From contig JAENXO010000034.1 of the NCBI GenBank assembly GCA_016649455.1, positions 1 through 11,786 on the forward strand: a DNA stretch of 11,786 nucleotides. The letters run 5' to 3'. Of the stretch, positions 7,497 to 11,786 are shown in pieces. The notes under the pieces are model-generated. The model did not search any database. It was not told the DNA's origin and worked only from the letters and a program-made list of their open reading frames with translations. A program made the translations under genes and the position numbers. Source of the stretch: Gemmatimonadota bacterium. Its GTDB lineage: Bacteria > Gemmatimonadota > Gemmatimonadetes > Palauibacterales > Palauibacteraceae. How positions within the stretch are numbered: the first letter of the stretch is position 1; each line of letters begins with the position of its first letter.

Positions 7497-8248
7497 TGAG
7501 TCCGGAATTCTCCAACGTCTATGAGGATGAGCGGCGGGCTGAGTCCTATGCCGAGCTCGGGTTTCCGGGTACGTACTACCTGGCATACCGCGATATTCCT
7601 GAGATCATCCAGCGGCACGTCGACGGGCGGAGGGCCCTCGATTTCGGGTGTGGCACGGGGCGCTCCACACGCTTCCTGCGGGAGCTCGGCTTCGACGTGA
7701 TCGGCGTCGACATTTCTGAGAGCATGCTGGAGAGAGCGAGAGAGCTGAACCCGGATGGCGACTACCGTCTCGTGCCGGACGGAGCGCTGCCGGGCCTGGA
7801 GCCGGCGTCATTCGACCTCGTCCTGTCGGTGTTCACGTTCGATAACATCCCCGCCCTCGAGCACAAGCTCACCCTGTTCCGGGCGCTCGGGGGGCTGCTC
7901 GCCCGCAACGGCCGGATCGTGAACCTCGTTTCGGCTCCGGAGATCTACCTGCATGAATGGGCTTCGTTCTCGACGCGGGACTTTCCTGAGAACCGGGACG
8001 CCGTCAGCGGACAGGAGGTGCGAATCGTGATGCTCGACGTAGACGACGATCGTCCGGTGACCGACATCCTGTGTTCGGGCGACGACTATCTGACCGTATA
8101 CGAGCACGCCGGCCTCATCCCTGAGGCCACATACCGCCCCCTCGGGCGTCAGGAAGATCCGTTCGACTGGGTCAGCGAGATGACGATTTCACCCTGGGCG
8201 ATCTATGTTCTGGGTGACGCCGGCAACCCGGATTCGCTGGAGAACTGA
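7496..8248 (+). CDS. Class I SAM-dependent methyltransferase
   Basis: Encodes 250 residues. The ATG at 7496 shares its A with the TAA stop of the previous gene (TAATG), giving translational coupling. The frame stays open further upstream, but that part lies within the hydrolase gene and is not credible protein. SAM-binding motif I is ALDFGCGTGRSTRFL (Asp49-Gly55), and the acidic end of strand 2 is GVDISESML (Asp72). FDLVLSVFTFDNIP is the motif IV region and GGLLARNGRIVNLVS the post-IV region. The C-terminal half (EVRIVMLDVDDDRPVTD, then DDYLTVYEHAGLIPEATYRPLG) forms the substrate cap and is not one I can assign to a specific acceptor. It is cytoplasmic and lies between two exported hydrolases. 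It probably methylates a small molecule rather than RNA or DNA; no NPPY-type motif is present. Confidence 0.9.
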   Translation: MSPEFSNVYEDERRAESYAELGFPGTYYLAYRDIPEIIQRHVDGRRALDFGCGTGRSTRFLRELGFDVIGVDISESMLERARELNPDGDYRLVPDGALPGLEPASFDLVLSVFTFDNIPALEHKLTLFRALGGLLARNGRIVNLVSAPEIYLHEWASFSTRDFPENRDAVSGQEVRIVMLDVDDDRPVTDILCSGDDYLTVYEHAGLIPEATYRPLGRQEDPFDWVSEMTISPWAIYVLGDAGNPDSLEN

Positions 8249-8250
8249 CC

Positions 8251-9570
8251 ATGCTCGAGACTCGATCTGCGCTCCTGGTCCAGCTGCCTCTCCTGGCGCT
8301 GGCCACTGCCCCTCTGATGGCCCAGTCGAATTCATGCGAATCCGCAGTAGTGGCGGCGCCCGAGATGCCGGCGGCACCCGATGTTCTCGCCGCCCGGCGA
8401 TCCGCGCTGCTCGAGACCATCGGTAGCGGAGTCGCCGTCGTGCCAGCCACGAGCCCATCCCGCCAGCTCGACGGATACCCGGCTGCATCCTCGGACTTCG
8501 AGTATCTGACCGGACTCGAGCTGTCCGATGCCTGGCTCGTGCTCAGCGGGTCGGCACCGGACGAGAATGCGGTCGTCCTGTACCTGTCCGGTAATGCGGC
8601 GACGGAGGGGCCCATGGCCGAGGCAGGTGCGGTCACGGGCATCGCCGACGTTCGCTGTTTCAGTGACGCGCCCGAGCAGCTGGCGGCGTTGCTGCGCACC
8701 GATGGCCCCTCGACACCGGGCACGAAACTGTTTCTCGCCATGGGAATGCGGGGAGTGCCGGACGCTGACGTGGTGGCCGCCGTGGATACGGCCGGCCTCG
8801 AGATCCAGAACCTGCGACCTGCGCTCGCCAGACTGCGCGTGGTGAAAGACGAGGAAGAGCTCGCCAGGCTGCGGCGCGCGGCCGAGGTTTCCGCGCTTGG
8901 CGCCGCGCAGGGAATGCGCTCAGCCGGGCCGGGACTCGGAGAGGCCGAGATCCAGGCGGTAATCGAGGCGGAGTTCCGCGCCGGGGGTGCTCCCGAGACC
9001 AGCTTCCCGAGCATCGTAGCCTCGGGGTCCAATGCGCTCGAGCTGCACTACGACGAGAACATATCGACGCTGACCGACGGCGAGTTATTGCTCACCGACG
9101 TCGGAGCCGAGTACGCCGGCTACGCCGGTGATGTCACTCGCACCTACCCGATCTCAGGCACGTTCACCGACCGGCAACGTGAACTGTACGAGCTGGTGCT
9201 CTCGACGCAGGAGGCGGCGATCGATTCCGTGCGCCCGGGTGTCACGATCGAGGACCTGAACCGGATCGCGCGCGAGCATATGGCGGGGCATTCGGGCGAC
9301 CTGTGCGGAGAAGAGACCTGCGAGGTGTACTTCATTCACGGACTGTCCCACCACCTGGGGCTGGACGTTCACGACCCCGGGCTGCCGAACCTGCCCCTGG
9401 CACCCGGGATGGTCCTAACGGTGGAGCCCGGGATCTACATCCCCGCTGAGGGAATCGGGATTCGGATCGAAGACGACGTCCTCGTCACTCCGGATGGGCA
9501 CGAGGTCCTGTCCACGGCGGCGCCCAAGTCGGTCAGCGCCGTCGAGGCCGAGATTGCGAAAAGCGACTGA
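8251..9570 (+). CDS. Exported Xaa-Pro aminopeptidase (aminopeptidase P, M24B family)
   Basis: Encodes 439 residues. The start is 3 nt after the preceding stop codon, with GGAG at 8239-8242 as ribosome binding site. A signal peptide is clear (LLVQLPLLALATAPLMA, cleavage about Ala24). Residues about 40-170 match the creatinase/PepP N-terminal domain (LAARRSALL, then SDFEYLTGLE). Residues about 190-430 are the pita-bread metallopeptidase. All five dinuclear-metal ligands are present: Asp283 (LLTDVGAEY), Asp294 (YAGDVTRTYP), His367 (HGLSHHLGLDVHD), Glu392 (TVEPGIY) and Glu407 (RIEDDV). The enzyme should remove an N-terminal residue preceding proline from peptides. E. coli PepP is cytosolic, while this copy is predicted periplasmic or secreted. 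It carries four cysteines (29, 136, 352, 357), including a CGEETC loop near the active site that could form a disulfide. Confidence 0.93.
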   Translation: MLETRSALLVQLPLLALATAPLMAQSNSCESAVVAAPEMPAAPDVLAARRSALLETIGSGVAVVPATSPSRQLDGYPAASSDFEYLTGLELSDAWLVLSGSAPDENAVVLYLSGNAATEGPMAEAGAVTGIADVRCFSDAPEQLAALLRTDGPSTPGTKLFLAMGMRGVPDADVVAAVDTAGLEIQNLRPALARLRVVKDEEELARLRRAAEVSALGAAQGMRSAGPGLGEAEIQAVIEAEFRAGGAPETSFPSIVASGSNALELHYDENISTLTDGELLLTDVGAEYAGYAGDVTRTYPISGTFTDRQRELYELVLSTQEAAIDSVRPGVTIEDLNRIAREHMAGHSGDLCGEETCEVYFIHGLSHHLGLDVHDPGLPNLPLAPGMVLTVEPGIYIPAEGIGIRIEDDVLVTPDGHEVLSTAAPKSVSAVEAEIAKSD

Positions 9571-9584
9571 GCCGGGAGGCAACA

Positions 9585-9980
9585 GTGGAAGTGCTGGGAA
9601 TTCGGTTCTGTTCGGTGACTCCGGAAGCAGCGAGCCTGGCCTCTGTTCTCGATTCGCTCGGGTTGCCGCGGCGTGAAATGGGCGAGGCAGGCAATCCCGC
9701 CTCCGAGTCTGCCTCATTTTCAGGAGCGGTGTTTCCGGCCGGAACCGGGTGGATCGAGGTATGGCCGGAGGGACCGGAGCTGCCGGCCGGTATCCTTCTG
9801 CAGATCGTAGTCGACGACGCGATTGCCTTCGCGGCGCATGCGAAGAAGAACGGCCTCGATCCGCAGGGACCGGTCGACGCGCATGGTGAGCGAATCTACT
9901 TCCTGCAGGCTCCATCAGGACTGCCGATCACCTTTCAGTCGGCTCTCAAGACGGAACCGGTCGAGGCCGAGGCAACGTGA
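9585..9980 (+). CDS. VOC (glyoxalase/bleomycin-resistance fold) family protein
   Basis: Encodes 131 residues from GTG at 9585, with GGGAGG at 9574-9579 as strong ribosome binding site and a 14-nt gap after the peptidase gene. The layout is a single VOC module pair: an N-terminal beta-alpha unit (LGIRFCSVTPEAASLASVLDSLGLP), a strand WIEVWPEG, then LLQIVVDDAIAFAAHAKKNG and the closing YFLQAPSGLPITFQ, which corresponds to the F-x-DPDGN-x-IEL end of family members. Of the four usual metal-ligand positions only Glu58 is retained. The first (His/Glu near residue 6-8) is missing, the third (around 72-74) reads LQI and the fourth is Gln118. It may therefore be a non-metal binding protein like antibiotic-binding VOC members rather than an enzyme. 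Family call is good; function unknown. Last member of the tight four-gene group. Confidence 0.75.
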   Translation: MEVLGIRFCSVTPEAASLASVLDSLGLPRREMGEAGNPASESASFSGAVFPAGTGWIEVWPEGPELPAGILLQIVVDDAIAFAAHAKKNGLDPQGPVDAHGERIYFLQAPSGLPITFQSALKTEPVEAEAT

Positions 9981-10031
9981 CGCTGACGCGCAGATAGTCG
10001 GACGACGATTCGCTCGCGGGAGCACGAACCC

Positions 10032-10838
10032 ATGGCTCGGCAGGCAGCGATGCTGACCGGAATTGCAGGCGTTGTCGTGGTTGCGCTCAGCGCATGGGTC
10101 GCGGCGACCTGGGTGCTCCAGCGAGCGACTATGTTCCCGCGGCCTCCCGCGGCCCCTGTCTCGCCTGCGACCGGCCGTTCGGATGTCGAGATCATCAGAC
10201 TCGGTCCCGAGGGGGTCGAGGCCTGGTATCTCCCGGCTCGAAATGTCGAAGGTCCCGCGCCTGCGCTCGTGTTCACGCACGGGAACGGCGAGCTCATCGA
10301 CTACTGGCTGGAGCCATTCTCCAGCGTTCCGGAGTGGGGAGTGGGTGTCATGCTCGTGGAATACCCGGGCTACGGGAGATCGGGCGGTCAGCCTTCCGAG
10401 CGATCAATCGGCCGCGTCATGGCGGCCGCTTACGACGATCTCGCGGCGAGGCCGGAGGTGGACGCCGGGCGGATCGTCGCCTGGGGCCGGTCGCTGGGCG
10501 GTGCCGCGGCCTGTTCGCTGGCCGATCAACGTGACGTCGCAGCGCTGATTCTCGAGTCCACGTTCACCGGAGTCCGGCCGCTCGCCCGACGATTCGGCAT
10601 CATCGGACCGCTGGTTCGGGACCCGTTCGACAATCTTCGGGTCGTGGAGGATTTTGCGGGCCCGGTCCTCGTGCTGCATGGAGAGCACGACTCGATCGTG
10701 CCGGTAGCGCACGGGCGGGCGCTCGCGCAGGCGGCCCCGGCGGCCGAATTGCACGTCCTGCCGTGCGGGCACAACGACTGCCCCCTGCAGGGGCCACTGA
10801 TCCGGTCGTGGCTCGAGCGAACAGCTCTGCTTCCCTGA
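10032..10838 (+). CDS. Membrane-anchored alpha/beta hydrolase (BEM46/ABHD13-like)
   Basis: Encodes 268 residues. GGGAG at about 10018-10022 precedes the ATG. One hydrophobic segment at residues about 8-29 (GIAGVVVVALSAWVAATWVL) is a signal anchor, putting the hydrolase domain outside the cytoplasm. The catalytic triad is readable: Ser154 in GRSLGG, Asp220 in LHGEHDSIVP and His247 in CGHNDCP. The oxyanion-hole region is FTHGNGELIDYW. VEYPGYGRSGGQPSE is the typical family loop. Substrates of this group are poorly known; esterase or lipase activity is likely. It lies 51 nt after the VOC gene on the same strand, so it may be cotranscribed or have its own weak promoter; none was obvious. Confidence 0.88.
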   Translation: MARQAAMLTGIAGVVVVALSAWVAATWVLQRATMFPRPPAAPVSPATGRSDVEIIRLGPEGVEAWYLPARNVEGPAPALVFTHGNGELIDYWLEPFSSVPEWGVGVMLVEYPGYGRSGGQPSERSIGRVMAAAYDDLAARPEVDAGRIVAWGRSLGGAAACSLADQRDVAALILESTFTGVRPLARRFGIIGPLVRDPFDNLRVVEDFAGPVLVLHGEHDSIVPVAHGRALAQAAPAAELHVLPCGHNDCPLQGPLIRSWLERTALLP

Positions 10839-10903
10839 CCAACCCGGCGAACCCCGGAACAGACTTGGCTGCCGCCGCCTGTCCGGTTGAGTAGATTTGG
10901 GAC

Positions 10904-10915
10904 GGTAACCAATGA
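10904..10915 (+). promoter_or_regulatory. Candidate half-site like the arsR-type operator
   Basis: GGTAACCAATGA here matches GGTTACCAATGA of the inverted repeat at 4704-4715 in 11 of 12 positions. It sits just upstream of the metallophosphoesterase start. A matching left arm is only partial (TTGG at 10897-10900). It could be a weak second site for the regulator or chance. Confidence 0.2.
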
Positions 10916-10925
10916 AGACGGGGAA

Positions 10926-11786
10926 ATGAAACGACGCCCGGGCAGAAATGGGCGCGCGTCACTGTACGACGCGCGGGTTGGAGCGGGACTCACCGCAGCT
11001 CTGTGGCGAGCCCGGCACCTGCGCTGGTGGCCCGACGAGGTGCCCCGACAATTCAATGCCGACACCGATCGCCTGGTCGTTCTCTCCGACATGCATCGGG
11101 GCAAGCGGGATCGAGCGGACGATTTCTTCCCGTGCGAGGACGCCTACCTCCGTGCGCTGGACCACTACCTGGAGGACGGGTATACCCTCGCCATGCTCGG
11201 CGATGTAGAGGAGCTGTGGAAGAGCCCGCCCGACGCGGTAATCGCTGCATACCCGCAGGTCTACGAGCGGGAAGCGGCGTTCCACGCCGCCGGACGGATG
11301 TTGCGGTTCTGGGGAAATCACGACGAAGAATGGGCGTCACCTGTCCTCGTGGAGCAGAAACTGGGACCGGTCAATCCGGCCGGGGCCCCCCTGGTCGGCG
11401 AAAGCCTGCTGCTCGAGGTAGTTCAGGGCGACGAGGAGCTCGGATCGATCTATCTCGTCCACGGCCACCAGGGCACGGGATTCAGCGACACCCTGGCCTT
11501 CCTCGCCCGGTTCACCGTGCGCTTCGTGTGGAAGCCCATGCAGCACGTGACACAGCTTTCGAGGAATGCTCCCTCCTCGAATCGGCGGGTTCGCGAGAAA
11601 CACAACAGCGCGACCCGGCGCTGGGCCGAGAGCCACGACAAGCTGCTGCTGATCACGGGTCACACCCACCGGCCGGTGTTCGGGTCGATCTCCCTCCTGG
11701 ACGAGCTCGAGCGCCGGCTCGGGATCGACATCGACGAGATCTCGAACCGCTTCGACGACGAGGAGTTCTGGGATGACGTCGTCACG
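10926..11786 (+). CDS. Calcineurin-like metallophosphoesterase (3' truncated)
   Basis: The reading frame starting at ATG 10926 is open for 287 codons to the right edge, so the C-terminus is outside. All metallophosphoesterase motifs are present in order: SDMHRG (Asp55, His57), GDVEELW (Asp93), GNHDEEW (Asn131, His132), VHGHQG (His179, His181) and TGHTHRPVFG (His246, His248). The GD-x-x-ELW and GNHD arrangement resembles the LpxH/UDP-diacylglucosamine-hydrolase and related phosphoesterase group, but the acceptor is not clear. No signal peptide or membrane helix is visible, so it is likely cytoplasmic. The ribosome binding site is weak (GACGGGGA). A five-codon frame (ATG 10912 to TGA 10929) ends over the start codon and might couple initiation. 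It lies 87 nt after the hydrolase gene. Confidence 0.9.
   Translation, partial: MKRRPGRNGRASLYDARVGAGLTAALWRARHLRWWPDEVPRQFNADTDRLVVLSDMHRGKRDRADDFFPCEDAYLRALDHYLEDGYTLAMLGDVEELWKSPPDAVIAAYPQVYEREAAFHAAGRMLRFWGNHDEEWASPVLVEQKLGPVNPAGAPLVGESLLLEVVQGDEELGSIYLVHGHQGTGFSDTLAFLARFTVRFVWKPMQHVTQLSRNAPSSNRRVREKHNSATRRWAESHDKLLLITGHTHRPVFGSISLLDELERRLGIDIDEISNRFDDEEFWDDVVT

Noticed and set aside
6375..7586. Minus-strand open frame of about 400 codons opposite the serine hydrolase gene
   Set aside because: It is antisense to a gene with clear catalytic motifs, has low-complexity Arg/His/Pro-rich composition and no recognisable domain. Long antisense frames are common in GC-rich coding DNA.
8172..9032. 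Minus-strand open frame of about 286 codons opposite the aminopeptidase gene
   Set aside because: Ser/Ala/Arg-rich translation without domain signals, antisense to an enzyme with all metal ligands intact.
10854..10886. Imperfect hairpin CCGG-A-ACAG with CTGTCCGG after the alpha/beta hydrolase gene
   Set aside because: One-base bulge, 16-nt loop and no clear T-run following; too weak to call a terminator.
11003..11776. Plus-strand open frame of about 257 codons near the right end
   Set aside because: Arg/Gly/Pro-rich translation without motifs. The frame starting at 10926 has all metallophosphoesterase motifs and is the real gene.

Overview
The window is GC-rich bacterial DNA, densely coded, and shows no mobile element, RNA gene or CRISPR array. 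A lipoprotein-type signal on a phosphatase and three further N-terminal export or membrane-anchor signals point to a cell with a developed envelope, probably diderm. The mix (an APC permease fused to universal-stress domains, a secreted PhoD-like phosphatase, exported serine hydrolase and M24 peptidase) would fit an environmental lineage such as Gemmatimonadota. That placement is an impression, not a demonstration.

Layout. Positions 2-1885 (+) hold the 3' part of an amino-acid permease carrying two C-terminal UspA-like domains; it is cut by the left edge. Tail-to-tail with it, overlapping by 33 bp, lies a large PhoD-like phosphatase lipoprotein on the minus strand (1853-4528). A 173-bp divergent region follows. 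It contains a consensus -35 box and a perfect 14-bp inverted repeat that encloses the start codon of an ArsR-family repressor (4702-5046). The repressor overlaps an AHSA1/SRPBCC gene (5043-5483) by 4 nt, and a strong hairpin terminator (5512-5539) closes this two-gene unit.

The rest (5637-11786, +) is a tightly packed series: an exported class C beta-lactamase-like serine hydrolase, a SAM-dependent methyltransferase (1-nt overlap), an exported aminopeptidase P (2-nt gap), a small VOC/glyoxalase-fold protein (14-nt gap), a membrane-anchored alpha/beta hydrolase (51-nt gap), and a calcineurin-like metallophosphoesterase (87-nt gap) that runs off the right edge. The first four are very likely one operon. 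Two exported hydrolases combined with a methyltransferase and a VOC protein that has lost most of its metal ligands suggest processing or detoxification of an amide- or peptide-like compound, but the substrate cannot be read from the sequence.

I see no clear new defence or mobile system. The points most worth checking are the ArsR operator spanning its own start codon, the Cys-to-Asn change at a PhoD metal-ligand position, the ligand-poor VOC protein, the exported cysteine-bearing aminopeptidase P, and the repeated N-terminal domain of the serine hydrolase.
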